Source: Kitasatospora sp. CB01950 (GTDB lineage Bacteria; Actinomycetota; Actinomycetes; Streptomycetales; Streptomycetaceae). From it: DNA of 64,000 nucleotides. The notes under the pieces were generated by a model that saw nothing but the letters and a program-made list of their open reading frames with translations, did not search any database and was not told the origin of the DNA. The stretch is taken from assembly GCF_001905465.1 (NCBI RefSeq), contig NZ_LISX01000003.1, positions 714,698-778,697 of the forward strand, read 5' to 3'. Shown here piece by piece: positions 25,838-34,690 of the stretch (position 1 is its first letter; every line of letters starts with the position of its first letter). Position numbers and translations under genes: made by a program.

Positions 25838-26033
25838 ATGCGCGACAGGGCCCCGGAGGTTGTAGGCTAACGCTAATAGCCTTAGCTTCAGGGGGGTTGG
25901 CGAGAGGAGAGAGCAGTGGCCATGGGGGAGTTGACGGACCGGAAGGACACCGGACCGGGCGCGGCGAGCCGGTCGGGATGGGCGGTGCCGGCACTGTTCA
26001 CCGCCGCCCTCGGCCGGCTCGCCGCCGTCGCGG

Positions 26034-26561
26034 TCAGGCGTGCCAGCGCTGGTCGTTCGCGTCGTTGCAGTACCACTGGATGATCGGCGTGCGGAGCGCG
26101 GCGCTGCCGCTCTGCACGCTGATGCACAGGTTGGAGTTCTTGTTCCGGAAGCGCATCTTCCAGGCGTCGGCCGTCATGTAGTTGTCGATGTACCAGGTCT
26201 GGTTCGCGCCGCCGTGGCACCCCCACTGGCCCAACTGTGCGCCCGCCGCGGTGGTCCAGCCCGGGGCCTCCAGGCACTTGCCCCAGTTGTTGACGATCTC
26301 GTAGGCACCGCCGCCCGTGTTCTCGAACGTCCACAGCTGGTCGTTGTTGTTGTTGCAGTACCACTGGACCGCCAGGGTGCCGTCGCCGTTGCCGCCGCCG
26401 TCGTTGCCCAGGCACAGGTTGGTGGCGTTGCTCTTCAGGTTCCCCAGGAAGTCGCTGGCCGCCGAGGCCGAGCCGGTCGAGGTCAGCGACAGCGACACGG
26501 TCAGCGCGGTGACGGCGCCGGCGGCGGTGAGCAGACGGCCGAGGCCGGTCCTGCGGGTCAT
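26034..26561 (-). CDS. Secreted ricin B-type lectin (CBM13) protein
   Basis: 175-residue secreted protein made of a signal peptide (1-35, SASAAS) and one beta-trefoil. Three repeats end in QxW-type motifs: NDQLW, NQTWY and NDQRW, each preceded by a VQWYC/GQWGC/IQWYC strand with paired cysteines. Ricin-type modules bind galactose, xylan or other sugars. They are usually attached to a hydrolase; here the module stands alone. ATG 26561 has GGAGG four bases upstream. It could help adhesion or bind a polysaccharide for other secreted enzymes. Confidence 0.92.
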   Translation of the reverse strand: MTRRTGLGRLLTAAGAVTALTVSLSLTSTGSASAASDFLGNLKSNATNLCLGNDGGGNGDGTLAVQWYCNNNNDQLWTFENTGGGAYEIVNNWGKCLEAPGWTTAAGAQLGQWGCHGGANQTWYIDNYMTADAWKMRFRNKNSNLCISVQSGSAALRTPIIQWYCNDANDQRWHA

Positions 26562-26755
26562 GGATCCTCCAGTTGTTGCTGCGTGGTGCGATGCCGGGCC
26601 AACCTAGGCGAACGCCGGGGCAGGCCCGGTGCCGAGCTGCCCAGTGAGCCGGGCCGGGCGGTGTCGAACTGCACACCGAGCGTGTTGATCTTCCGTTCGC
26701 GGCGCGGATAGCCTGGGCACGAATCGATCACGGATGTCACCCGGGGGGAAGCGAC

Positions 26756-28240
26756 ATGCGCGAGACGCCCCCACCCGGAGGCCGCAACCTCCAACGCCTG
26801 CGCCGCGCCGACGACGTCCTCGACCTCCAGGCCGCCGGCCGACGCGGCGGCACCGCCGCCGTCCTGCGCCGACTCGCCGCCCGCACCCGCGCCGGCGTCC
26901 TGCTGCTCCACCCCTCCGGCACCGACGCCTGCCCGCCGCCCACCCCCGTCACCACCGCCGAACGCGCCCTCGCCCGCGCCGCCGTCCGCGAAGCCCTCAC
27001 CCGGTCCGCCGGATCCGCCGCCGTCGGCCAGGACGCCCTGACCTGCCTGGTCGTCACCCTGCCCGGCCGGCCCGGCACCCGCCCGCCCGTCCTCGCCGCC
27101 GTCGCCCCCCGGCCCGCCCCGCCCGAACTGCCCGTGCTGCTCGCCGATGCCGCCTCCGTCCTCGGCCTCACCTGGGAGGCCGAACACGGCCGCCGCCAGG
27201 CCCGCCGCGCCCGACTGGCCGACACCGGCACCCGCGAAGCCGTCCTGCACCTGCTGCTGGACGGCCAGACCGCCGTCGCCCGGCGGCTCGCCCGTACCCT
27301 GCGCCGCGAACTGCCCGACACCGTACGGATGTACGCCCTCGAGGGGCCCGCCGACGCCCGCCGCGAAGCCGCCGACTGGGCAGCCGCCACCGGCGCCGCC
27401 TGGACCGGCCGCGACCCCGGAGCCGCCCGCACTCTCGTCCTCGCACCCGCCGTCGACACCCGACCGCTCGCGCCCTGGCTGCACCACCCCGCCGTGGCCG
27501 ACACCTGCCACGTCGGCGTCAGCCTGCCCGTGCCGCTCGACGACACCGCCACCGCCCACCGCCAGGCCCTGCACGCCCTCACCGCCGCCCGCCGACACCC
27601 CGAACGCCGCGCCACCCACGCCCCGCCCGGCGACCTCGCCGCCGCCCTCGGACCGGCCGGAACGCAATGGGCGGCCGCCACCCTCGCACCCCTGCACGCC
27701 TACCGCGCCGCCCGCCCCCAGGACCCCGACGGCCCCGCCCTGCTGGCCACCGCCGCCGCCTGGCTGCAGCACCCCGCCGACGCCGCCGCCCGCCTCGGCA
27801 TCCACCGCAACACCCTGGCCGCCCGACTCGCCCACCTCCACCACCACCTCGGCCTCGACCCCCGCCGCCTCGCCGACCGGGCCACCCTCGCCCTCGCCCT
27901 GTCGGTCGTTCCTGACGGCTCGTCAAATCAGAGGGACTGTGAGGGAGTTGACGAGCTGATGGGCCGGCCCCTGGTGGTCGAGTGGGCGCGCCGCCGACTC
28001 CACCCCCTGCACACCCCCGACACCCCGCCCGCGCTCGCCCGAACCCTCGCGAGCTGGCTCGGCAGCGACGCCCGAATCGCCCCCACCGCACGGGAGTTGG
28101 GACTCTCGCCGGCGGCCGTCCGCAAGCGCCTCACCCGGATCGAGACGCTGCTCGACTGCGCCCTGCTGCGCCCGCCGACCGCCGTCCACGAGCTGTGGTT
28201 CGCCCACCGCGCCCTGGAGCGGGCCGGCCGCCCGTCCTGA
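26756..28240 (+). CDS. PucR-like regulator with two C-terminal helix-turn-helix modules
   Basis: 494 residues, Ala/Arg/Pro-rich and cytoplasmic. The N-terminal half resembles the GGDEF-like middle region of PucR/CdaR-type regulators without a clear enzyme motif. A first helix-turn-helix of PucR type is at about 340-370 (RLGIHRNTLAARLAHLHHHLGLDP). A second lies at about 440-470 (ELGLSPAAVRKRLTRIETLLDCAL). Between them, residues 386-400 are encoded by a palindrome CTGACGGCTCGTCAAAT and AT-richer sequence unlike the rest of the gene, which looks inserted in frame. ATG 28? internal starts (for example 27959, with GAGGGAG upstream) could give a separate 93-residue DNA-binding piece. The target is unknown. 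Confidence 0.8.
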   Translation: MRETPPPGGRNLQRLRRADDVLDLQAAGRRGGTAAVLRRLAARTRAGVLLLHPSGTDACPPPTPVTTAERALARAAVREALTRSAGSAAVGQDALTCLVVTLPGRPGTRPPVLAAVAPRPAPPELPVLLADAASVLGLTWEAEHGRRQARRARLADTGTREAVLHLLLDGQTAVARRLARTLRRELPDTVRMYALEGPADARREAADWAAATGAAWTGRDPGAARTLVLAPAVDTRPLAPWLHHPAVADTCHVGVSLPVPLDDTATAHRQALHALTAARRHPERRATHAPPGDLAAALGPAGTQWAAATLAPLHAYRAARPQDPDGPALLATAAAWLQHPADAAARLGIHRNTLAARLAHLHHHLGLDPRRLADRATLALALSVVPDGSSNQRDCEGVDELMGRPLVVEWARRRLHPLHTPDTPPALARTLASWLGSDARIAPTARELGLSPAAVRKRLTRIETLLDCALLRPPTAVHELWFAHRALERAGRPS

Positions 28241-28361
28241 GCGGCGGGCGCAATCGGCGGAGTCGGCAGGCGGCCCGCGCGGACGTGTGCGCAGCATGTC
28301 TGCCGGGGGGTTCTTCACGGGTCGTGGCCGCCGGGCCGGCCCGCTCTTCAGGAGGCAGTGC

Positions 28362-29480
28362 ATGAGACTACGGGCATGTTCGAGCGCGCTGGCGACCGCC
28401 GCGCTGACCGTCGGCCTGACCGCCGCCGCACCCCCGGGACAGGCCGTCGGACCGGGCGCGTTCCTGGACCGGCTGCACACCGTCGCCCCCGTCGCGTCCA
28501 CCGTGCCTGGCAACGGCGACGTGAACCCGTACGGCACGTTCACGATCGAGCGGAGCATCGGGGACCTGCGCCGCGGCAACGTCCTGGTCAGCAACTTCAA
28601 CGACCAGGCGAACCTGCAGGGCACCGGCACCACCCTGGTGCAGATCGCCCCGAACGGCACCGCCACGACCTTCGCCACCATCGACCCGGCCCACCTGCCC
28701 GGGCCCTGCCCCGGCGGCGTCGGCCTCACCACGGCGCTGACAGTGCTGCCCGGCGGCTGGGTGGTGGTCGGCAGCCTGCCCACCGTCGACGGAACCTCCG
28801 CCACCGCCAAAGCCGGCTGCCTGCTGGTGCTCGACAGACACGGCACCGTCCGCGAAACCATCGCCGGGGACGGCATCAACGGCCCGTGGGACATGACCGC
28901 CGTCAGCTTCGGCGGGCGCAGCGAACTGTTCGTCACCAACGTGCTCAACGGCACCGTCGCGGCGGGCGGCGCGGAGGTCGACCGGGGCACCGTCCTGCGG
29001 ATCACCCTGTGCGACGAGGGCGACCGGCCGCCACGACGGATCGCCACCACCGAGATCGGCTCCAACTTCCCCGAACGGACCGACCCGGCCGCGCTGGTGG
29101 TCGGCCCGACCGGCGTCGGGCTCGGACGCGACGGCACGCTGTACGTCGCCGACACCGTGCTGAGCCGGATCACCGCCATCCCGCACGCGCTCACCCGCGA
29201 CCACAGCGCCGGGACAGGCCGGGTCGTCACCTCCGGCGGCAGCCTCAACGGCCCGCTCGGCATGGCCGTCACGCCCGGCGGTGACCTGCTGACCGTCAAC
29301 GGCCAGGACGGCAACATCGTCGAGACCACCCCCGGCGGGCGGCAGATCGCCACCAAACAGATCAACGCCGAGGGCAACCCGGCCGGCGCGGGCGCACTGT
29401 TCGGCCTCGCCCTGGACCTCGACCACGACGCGGTCTACTTCGTCAACGACGCCGACAACACGCTGGAGGTCCTGGAGTGA
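28362..29480 (+). CDS. Secreted NHL/SMP-30-like beta-propeller protein
   Basis: 372 residues from ATG 28362, with GGAGG seven bases upstream; an in-frame start 75 bases earlier lacks support. A signal peptide (1-27) is followed by repeated blade-like strands, for example NPYGTFTIERSIGDLRRGNVLVSNFN, LFVTNVLNGT, GLGRDGTLYVADTVLSRI and LLTVNGQDGNIVETTPGG. This is the pattern of NHL and SMP-30/strictosidine-synthase-like propellers. It is probably extracellular; binding of sugars, lactones or proteins is possible, but no active-site set is clear. Confidence 0.85.
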   Translation: MRLRACSSALATAALTVGLTAAAPPGQAVGPGAFLDRLHTVAPVASTVPGNGDVNPYGTFTIERSIGDLRRGNVLVSNFNDQANLQGTGTTLVQIAPNGTATTFATIDPAHLPGPCPGGVGLTTALTVLPGGWVVVGSLPTVDGTSATAKAGCLLVLDRHGTVRETIAGDGINGPWDMTAVSFGGRSELFVTNVLNGTVAAGGAEVDRGTVLRITLCDEGDRPPRRIATTEIGSNFPERTDPAALVVGPTGVGLGRDGTLYVADTVLSRITAIPHALTRDHSAGTGRVVTSGGSLNGPLGMAVTPGGDLLTVNGQDGNIVETTPGGRQIATKQINAEGNPAGAGALFGLALDLDHDAVYFVNDADNTLEVLE

Positions 29481-29532
29481 GCGGGTCCGTCGCCGGGGAA
29501 CCGCGGTGTCGCGGCAGGGAGTTGAACCCGAC

Positions 29533-29838
29533 ATGGTGGCTCTGGTGGCGGTGATGGGCAGTCTGGTGTTCCCGGCGGCGTTGGTGCTGGCGGGGTTCGC
29601 GGCCTCGGCGGCGCGGCGGGCGGCGACGCGGTGGACCGGCCCGGTGGGGGCGGAACGCGGGGTCGGGGCGCAGGCCGGGGAGGAACTGCACGCGCTGCTG
29701 TACCCGGGCAAGCGGGTGCAGTTGGAGCAGCGCCGGATCGAGCTGGTGCTGCGCGACGACGACCACGACGGCGCGCCGCCGCGCACCGGGATCGACCTGG
29801 CGGCGGGCACGGCACGGATCCGGCGCTCCGCGGGCTGA
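29533..29838 (+). CDS. Small DUF6191-like membrane-anchored protein
   Basis: About 101 residues from ATG 29533; GTG 29506 is an alternative start. One N-terminal hydrophobic helix (VALVAVMGSLVFPAALVLAGFAAS) leads to a basic segment. The conserved-looking cytoplasmic tail contains GEELHALLYPGKRVQLEQRRIELVLRDD and ends with IDLAAGTARIRR. I recall this tail from small actinobacterial proteins grouped as DUF6191, but the number should be checked. It follows the propeller gene by 52 bases on the same strand. Function unknown. Confidence 0.75.
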   Translation: MVALVAVMGSLVFPAALVLAGFAASAARRAATRWTGPVGAERGVGAQAGEELHALLYPGKRVQLEQRRIELVLRDDDHDGAPPRTGIDLAAGTARIRRSAG

Positions 29839-29946
29839 CGGGCGGACGCCGGCCCTCGGTGGATCGTCGGTCCCGCACGGGAGTTCCCGGGTTCGCCGGT
29901 TGTCGTCCCGTCTGCTGCGCCGCCTGCTGCTCCGTCTGCTGCTCTG

Positions 29947-31323
29947 TCAGTGCGGGGCGACCCGCAGGCGCAGGCGGCGCGGGCGCAGCACGGTGGCCAG
30001 CGGTACCGGGCGCAGGTCGGCGTCCGGTTCGGGGACGAGGCGGTGGCGGGAGAGCAGGGTGGCCAGCGTCAGGACGCACTCGGCGCGGGCGAACAGGTCG
30101 CCCACGCACTTGCGGGCGCCCGTGCCGAAGGCCAGGAATGCTTGGCGGGCGGCCGGAGTGAGGCGCTCCGGCCGCCAGCGGTCCGGGTCGAACTGGGCCG
30201 GCGCCAGGTACGCGGCCGGGTGGCGGGAGACCGCCGCCGGGGACATCACCACGGTGCTGCCGACCGGGAGGGCACGGCCCGCCAGCACGGTGGGCGCGGT
30301 GGTGACCCGGGTGAACAGCCAGCCCGGCGGGTGCAGGCGCAGTGTCTCCGTCACCACCCGGTCGACGGCGCCCAGCTGCGGCAGGTCCGCCCAGCCCGGG
30401 GTGCGCCCGTCCGGCAGTGCCCGGGCCAGTTCGGTCCGCACCTGCTCGGCGGCCGCCGGGTGCTGGGACAGCCGCCACAGCGACCAGGTGAGGGTGGCTG
30501 CGACGGTCTCGGTGCCCGCCGCGAGCAGGGTGATCACCTGGTCGTGCACCTCGGCGTCGGTGAGCCGCGCGCCGTCGTCGTCGCGGGCGGCGAGCAGCGC
30601 GGCCAGCAGGTCGGGTTCGGAGCCGCCGGCTCCGGTGCCGCCGGCTTCGGCCGCAGATCGGTGAGTGGCGATCAACTGCCGGGTGGCGTCGTGCAGATAC
30701 GCCAGTTCGCGGCGGTAGCGCAGGTTGCTCGGCAGGGGCAGGCGGCGGACCGGCCCGGGCAGGAACATCTGCCGGAACAGGCCGTTCAGCACGGTGTCGA
30801 AGGCGTGCTCGATGCCGCGCGCCTGCTCGGCGTCGATCGCCGTCGAGTACAGCGCCCGGCCCAGGGTGCGCAGCGCGATCCCGTGGAAGACGGGGAAGGC
30901 GTCGATCACCCGGCCCGGCCGCCAGTCGGCGGTGGCGGACGCGATCTCGGCCTGAACGGCGAGTGAGTAGCGCTCCAACTGCGAGCGGCGGAACGCGGAT
31001 TGGACCAGACGGCGCTGATGGAGATGGTCGCGGTACGGGCAGGTGACCAGGCCGTTGCCCGCGACGTCCCGGGCCCGGTCGTAGAACACCCCGCCCTTGT
31101 CGAACAGCCGGTGGTCGGCCAGCACCTGGTTCAACAGGTCCGGGTGGCACGGCACCTGGGCGGTCGTCGGCCCCAGCCGCACCGCCACCAGGTCGCCGTG
31201 CAGATGCAGCGAGGCCAGGTACTCCGCCGACCCGCGCAGCAGCCGGTGCCCGTGCCCGATCAGCGGCAGGGCGCCCGGCGCGACGGCGGCGGAGTAGGTC
31301 GGGGGCTGCGACGAGGGCGGCAT
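29947..31323 (-). CDS. Cytochrome P450
   Basis: 458-residue soluble haem monooxygenase. The I-helix motif reads LAAGTETVA, the K-helix ExxR is ETLRLHPP, and the haem loop is AFGTGARKCVGD with Cys406 as thiolate ligand. Sequence around SAFRRSQLERYSLAVQAEI and PAAVSRHPAAYL is like the CYP families seen in terpene oxidation (pentalenene oxygenase-like), although no terpene synthase, ferredoxin or reductase gene is in the window. Electrons must come from elsewhere. ATG 31323 lies in a GC-rich leader with GGAGGG just upstream. Substrate unknown. Confidence 0.95.
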   Translation of the reverse strand: MPPSSQPPTYSAAVAPGALPLIGHGHRLLRGSAEYLASLHLHGDLVAVRLGPTTAQVPCHPDLLNQVLADHRLFDKGGVFYDRARDVAGNGLVTCPYRDHLHQRRLVQSAFRRSQLERYSLAVQAEIASATADWRPGRVIDAFPVFHGIALRTLGRALYSTAIDAEQARGIEHAFDTVLNGLFRQMFLPGPVRRLPLPSNLRYRRELAYLHDATRQLIATHRSAAEAGGTGAGGSEPDLLAALLAARDDDGARLTDAEVHDQVITLLAAGTETVAATLTWSLWRLSQHPAAAEQVRTELARALPDGRTPGWADLPQLGAVDRVVTETLRLHPPGWLFTRVTTAPTVLAGRALPVGSTVVMSPAAVSRHPAAYLAPAQFDPDRWRPERLTPAARQAFLAFGTGARKCVGDLFARAECVLTLATLLSRHRLVPEPDADLRPVPLATVLRPRRLRLRVAPH

Positions 31324-31546
31324 CCCTCCACGGTAGGCAGCGGCCGGATCGGCGGCGGACCGCGACGCCCGGCCCGGGAGACCGCGCTGCCGCTCCGGCC
31401 GGCGGGCCCGGGCGTCCCGGGCCGGGCGGGGCCGGGAACGGTGGGTCGGTGGACGGCAGTTCGTGGGGTTGGTCGTGGTGTGCAGAGTTGACGGGACGGC
31501 CGGCGACGACGACTGGCGGCGGCAGGCCGGCTGGCTGTGGCGACGG

Positions 31547-32071
31547 CTAGCGGCGCGGGCGGTCGGAGCCGAGCAGGGCGGTCGGGCCGAGGCCCTCCGG
31601 GGCGAACGGGGTGCCCGAGGTGAGTCCGCGCCGGCCGACCACCAGGGCCTCGCCCAGGAAGCCGATGCCGATGGACAGTTGGAGCGGGCGGGCGTCGGAC
31701 GGCAGCCCGGAGTGTTCGGCGAGGAACGAGAACCCGGCCATCAGCCCCAGCGAGAGCGCGGCGACCAGGAACGTCCGTGCGGTGTAGCGCTGCCACAGCA
31801 CACCCTCGCGCGCCTCGACCCGGACGGTCGCGCCGCGCAGGGCGCCCGTCGCGAGGCCGAGCGCGAGGCCCGCGACGATCCAGGCCCAGTCGCCCGGGCC
31901 GAGGTCGTCCCGCAGGTTGTGGCGCTGCCAGAGCGCCCACCCGCCGAGCGCGGTGAGCACCACCGGCGCCCCGAACAGGTCCCGCGCGTTGAGCGGTTCG
32001 CCGCGCAGCCGCCGGACCACCACCACGACGACCACCACCGCGATCAGGGCCGCGCTCATCCATCCGTGCAT
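31547..32071 (-). CDS. DUF1453-like integral membrane protein
   Basis: 174 residues with about four hydrophobic helices (ALIAVVVVVVVVRRLRG, WAWIVAGLALGLATGALRG, FLVAALSLGLMAGFS, LSIGIGFLGEALVVGRRG). The layout resembles DUF1453/CcdC-type proteins of unknown function. The start ATG 32071 lies 25 bases from the first tandem operator shared with the divergent TetR gene at 32150, so it is probably the regulated target. The C-terminus is soluble and Pro/Gly-rich. No catalytic residues are evident. Confidence 0.8.
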   Translation of the reverse strand: MHGWMSAALIAVVVVVVVVRRLRGEPLNARDLFGAPVVLTALGGWALWQRHNLRDDLGPGDWAWIVAGLALGLATGALRGATVRVEAREGVLWQRYTARTFLVAALSLGLMAGFSFLAEHSGLPSDARPLQLSIGIGFLGEALVVGRRGLTSGTPFAPEGLGPTALLGSDRPRR

Positions 32072-32095
32072 CGTGCTGTTCCCCCATGGACCTTT

Positions 32096-32141
32096 TTTAG
32101 CTCGACTGTGCCAAAAAGAAATTTAGCGCGCCCGTGCTATA
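32096..32141. promoter_or_regulatory. Tandem TetR-type operators TTTAGC-N6-GTGC
   Basis: TTTAGCTCGACTGTGCCAAA (32096-32115) and TTTAGCGCGCCCGTGCTATA (32122-32141) share both ends and start 26 bases apart. Each has TTTAGC facing GCYA, a partial inverted repeat. The second touches the -10-like TATAAC and the TetR start, so the gene is likely autoregulated. The AT-rich bases stand out in this GC-rich DNA. Confidence 0.65.
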
Positions 32142-32149
32142 ACGGCAAC

Positions 32150-32770
32150 ATGCCGAAGATCGTGGACCCGGCGGAGCGCCGGCAGGCCGTCGCGGACGCC
32201 GTCCTGCGCGTCGCCGCCAGAGAAGGACTCGACCATGCCTCGCTGCGCAACGTCGCCGACGAGGCCGGGCTGGCGATCGGCTCGGTGCGGCACTACTTCG
32301 ACGGCAGCTCCGAGCTGATGATCTTCGCGATGGGGGAGCTGGCGCGCCGCATCGAAGCCCGGATCAGCACCCGCGCGGCCGCCCTGCTCGACCCCGCCGC
32401 GACCGGCGACCGGCGCGAACGGACCGTCCAACTCCTCGCCGAGACACTCCCGTTGGACGCCGCGCGCCGTGAGGAGGCCGGCGTCTGGCTGTCCTTCGTC
32501 AGCGCCGCCCGCACCCGCCCCGAACTGCGCGGCCGGCTCGCCACCATGCAGGCCGGCCTTGACGACCTCGTCCGCCGCGTCCTCACCGAGACCGACCGCG
32601 TCGGTGCCCTCGTCCCCGGGCTGGACCTCGACCTGGAGACCCGCCGGCTCTCCGCCCTGCTCGACGGCCTCGCCCTCCAGGCGGTCCAACACCCCCTCCT
32701 GGTCGGCCCGGACGAGCTCTGCGCCGTCCTCCGCCGCCACCTCGACACACTGGCCGCCCCGCGACCCTGA
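32150..32770 (+). CDS. TetR-family regulator
   Basis: 206 residues from ATG 32150. No Shine-Dalgarno is visible and a TATAAC box lies only ten bases upstream, so the transcript may be leaderless. The helix-turn-helix is at about 10-55 (AVADAVLRVAAREGLDHASLRNVADEAGLAIGSVRHYFDGSSEL), followed by the usual ligand domain. It resembles BetI/TetR_C_6-type regulators. It is divergent from the DUF1453 membrane protein with two operator-like repeats between them. The upstream frame continues but is not coding. Confidence 0.92.
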   Translation: MPKIVDPAERRQAVADAVLRVAAREGLDHASLRNVADEAGLAIGSVRHYFDGSSELMIFAMGELARRIEARISTRAAALLDPAATGDRRERTVQLLAETLPLDAARREEAGVWLSFVSAARTRPELRGRLATMQAGLDDLVRRVLTETDRVGALVPGLDLDLETRRLSALLDGLALQAVQHPLLVGPDELCAVLRRHLDTLAAPRP

Positions 32771-32873
32771 CGCCGCAGGGGGGCCCGGTCGAGCGCTGCG
32801 CCACGCCGGGCGGCGCGGTGCCCGGCGGAACGCCCGGCCACCGGCCTACCCTGGGCAGCACGGAAGGACGGGG

Positions 32874-33740
32874 TTGGCGAACGTGGCACACCGGATCGAC
32901 GGCAGCGCGGGGGACGTCCTCACCGCACGCCTGCGCGACCAGAGCGCGAAACTCGTCGCCCTCGAACCCGACGTCCGCGCCGACCGCCCCGACGCCGTCC
33001 ACCAGATGCGCATCGCCGCCCGCCGCCTGCGCAGCGCCCTGCGCACCCACCGCCGCCACCTGACCGGCGACCACACCGCCCTCGAGGACGAACTGCGCGT
33101 GCTCGGTCGGAACCTCGGCCGCGCCCGCGACGCCGAAGTGCTCGGCGAACACCTGCTCGCCCAGGCCCGCGAACTCCCCGACGGTGGCGACCGCGAACGC
33201 GTCCTCGCCGAACTCGCCACCTGGAGCACCCGCGAGGCCCGCGAGGCCCGCACGACCGTCCTCGGCACACTCGACAGCCGACGCTTCCACGACCTGCTCG
33301 ACGCCCTCACCGCGCTCGCCGCCGACCCCCCGCTCAACGCCCGCGCAACCAGGCCCGGCGGGCCGGAACTCACCCGCATCCTGCGCCACGAACACCGCCG
33401 CACCGCCCAACGCCTCGCCGCCGCCGAGCACACGCCCGACGGCCCAGCCCGCGACCGCGCCCTGCACGCCGCCCGCAAGGCCGCGAAGCGCGCCCGCTAC
33501 GCCGGCGAGACCGCCGGCCGCCCGGCCCGCAGCTACACCCGCCGGATGAAGGCGCTGCAGGACGTCCTCGGCCGCCACCAGGACGCGATCGTCGCCCGGG
33601 AGGCGGTGCGGGGGTTGTCGGACGGGGGGTTCGGGTACGGGGTGTTGTTCGGGCGACAGGTGGGGGAGGGGGAGTTTGCGAGGGAGTTGCTGCCGGGGGT
33701 GTGGAGGCGGGCGGCGCGGGGGCCGAAGCGGATTCGGTGA
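32874..33740 (+). CDS. CHAD-domain protein
   Basis: 288 residues, alpha-helical with conserved histidines and basic residues: AVHQMRIAARRLRSALRTHRR, LGRNLGRARDAEVL, RILRHEHRR, ALHAARKAAKRARYAGE and MKALQDVLGRHQDAIV. These are the signature blocks of the CHAD domain, known to bind inorganic polyphosphate. There is no CYTH triphosphatase domain, which often accompanies it. TTG 32874 is chosen because GGAAGGACGGGG lies just upstream; GTG 32883 is an alternative. It may target the protein to polyphosphate granules. Confidence 0.9.
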   Translation: MANVAHRIDGSAGDVLTARLRDQSAKLVALEPDVRADRPDAVHQMRIAARRLRSALRTHRRHLTGDHTALEDELRVLGRNLGRARDAEVLGEHLLAQARELPDGGDRERVLAELATWSTREAREARTTVLGTLDSRRFHDLLDALTALAADPPLNARATRPGGPELTRILRHEHRRTAQRLAAAEHTPDGPARDRALHAARKAAKRARYAGETAGRPARSYTRRMKALQDVLGRHQDAIVAREAVRGLSDGGFGYGVLFGRQVGEGEFARELLPGVWRRAARGPKRIR

Positions 33741-33787
33741 AAGGGAGTTGAGGGCGGGGGCTGTCGGGCGGGGGCGGTGACGGGGCG

Positions 33788-34591
33788 TCAGGGCTTGAGG
33801 TGGCGGAGGGTGAACTCGGGTGCGGCGTACGGGCCGGCCTGGGGGGCGGTGGGGTCGGTGGGGCGGTCGGCGTCGGGGACGGTGGCGGCGTGGGACTCGG
33901 CGTCGTCGACGGGTGTGTAGGCGAGGACGGCCGGGTCCGGGAGTTCCCAGAAGCGGCGGGTGTTGGCGGAGACGGCATACGCGGTGGCGAAGCGGACGGA
34001 CTCCGGGGCGGTCAGCGCGGCCCGGACGAAGCCGACGCAGTCGCGCGGGCTGAGCCACGTCGACAGGTGGCGGTGCTCGGTGGGCGCGGGCTCGAAGCTG
34101 CCGATGCGCAGGCAGATGACGGACAGGCCGAACTTGTCGGCGTAGAGCTGCCCGAGAGCCTCGATCGCCGCCTTGCTCACGCCGTACAGGCCGTCCGGCC
34201 GGACCGGATCCTGCGGCCCGGTGAGACGCCCGGCTGGGTGGAAGCCCGTCACCCGGTTGCTGCCGGCCAGCACCACTCGCCGGATGCCGGTGCGCCGTGC
34301 GGCCTCCAGGACGTGGTGGGTGCCGAGCACGTTGACGTCGAGCAGGTCCGGGAGTGGCGCCTCGTCGGGAATCCCGCCCAGGTGGAGCACCTGATCGGCG
34401 CCGGCGAGCGCGGACTCGACGGCCGCCGCGTCCCGCAGGTCGACGGTGTGCGCCTCCTCGTTGTCGGCCTCCGGCCGCAGCGGTACCCGGTCGAGCAGGA
34501 CCACGTGCTCGGCCTCGCCCCGAAGCGCTCTGCGGACGACGGCGCCGATGTTCCCCGCCGCACCCGTCAGCGCCACCGTGCCCAGCTGCAC
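33788..34591 (-). CDS. NAD-dependent uronate dehydrogenase-like epimerase/dehydratase family protein
   Basis: 267-residue Rossmann-fold SDR. The NAD site is TGAAGNIG (residues 10-17), the catalytic YxxxK is YGVSK (about 135-139), and SNRVTGFHP and HLSTWLSPRDCV are words typical of uronate dehydrogenases, which oxidise D-galacturonate or D-glucuronate to the aldaric lactone. The gene is downstream of the uracil-DNA glycosylase gene, 99 bases apart, with a probable promoter of its own. No other uronate-pathway gene is in the window. Substrate specificity is inferred from family words only. Confidence 0.85.
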   Translation of the reverse strand: MQLGTVALTGAAGNIGAVVRRALRGEAEHVVLLDRVPLRPEADNEEAHTVDLRDAAAVESALAGADQVLHLGGIPDEAPLPDLLDVNVLGTHHVLEAARRTGIRRVVLAGSNRVTGFHPAGRLTGPQDPVRPDGLYGVSKAAIEALGQLYADKFGLSVICLRIGSFEPAPTEHRHLSTWLSPRDCVGFVRAALTAPESVRFATAYAVSANTRRFWELPDPAVLAYTPVDDAESHAATVPDADRPTDPTAPQAGPYAAPEFTLRHLKP

Positions 34592-34653
34592 TGTGCCTCC
34601 TCGTCCCGCCCGTCACGTCCCTCGCAACGGTCCTCGCATTGTTTGCCACCGGA

Positions 34654-34668
34654 CTTCGATCGATCAAG
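34654..34668 (-). promoter_or_regulatory. Palindrome in the uronate dehydrogenase promoter
   Basis: CTTCGATCGATCAAG is a near-palindrome around CGATCGATC in an AT-richer gap (34592-34690). It could bind a sugar-acid regulator, but this is only positional inference. Confidence 0.35.
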
Positions 34669-34690
34669 CGAGTTGATCAGGGGCGGGACG

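Noticed and set aside
29890..29946. CTGCTG-rich repeat as a functional element or CRISPR-like array
   Set aside because: Short, irregular and without spacers; it looks like low-complexity DNA downstream of two convergent genes. No CRISPR array was seen anywhere.
29947..31323. Terpene or other biosynthetic cluster around the P450
   Set aside because: No synthase, ferredoxin or tailoring enzymes lie nearby; the neighbours are unrelated.
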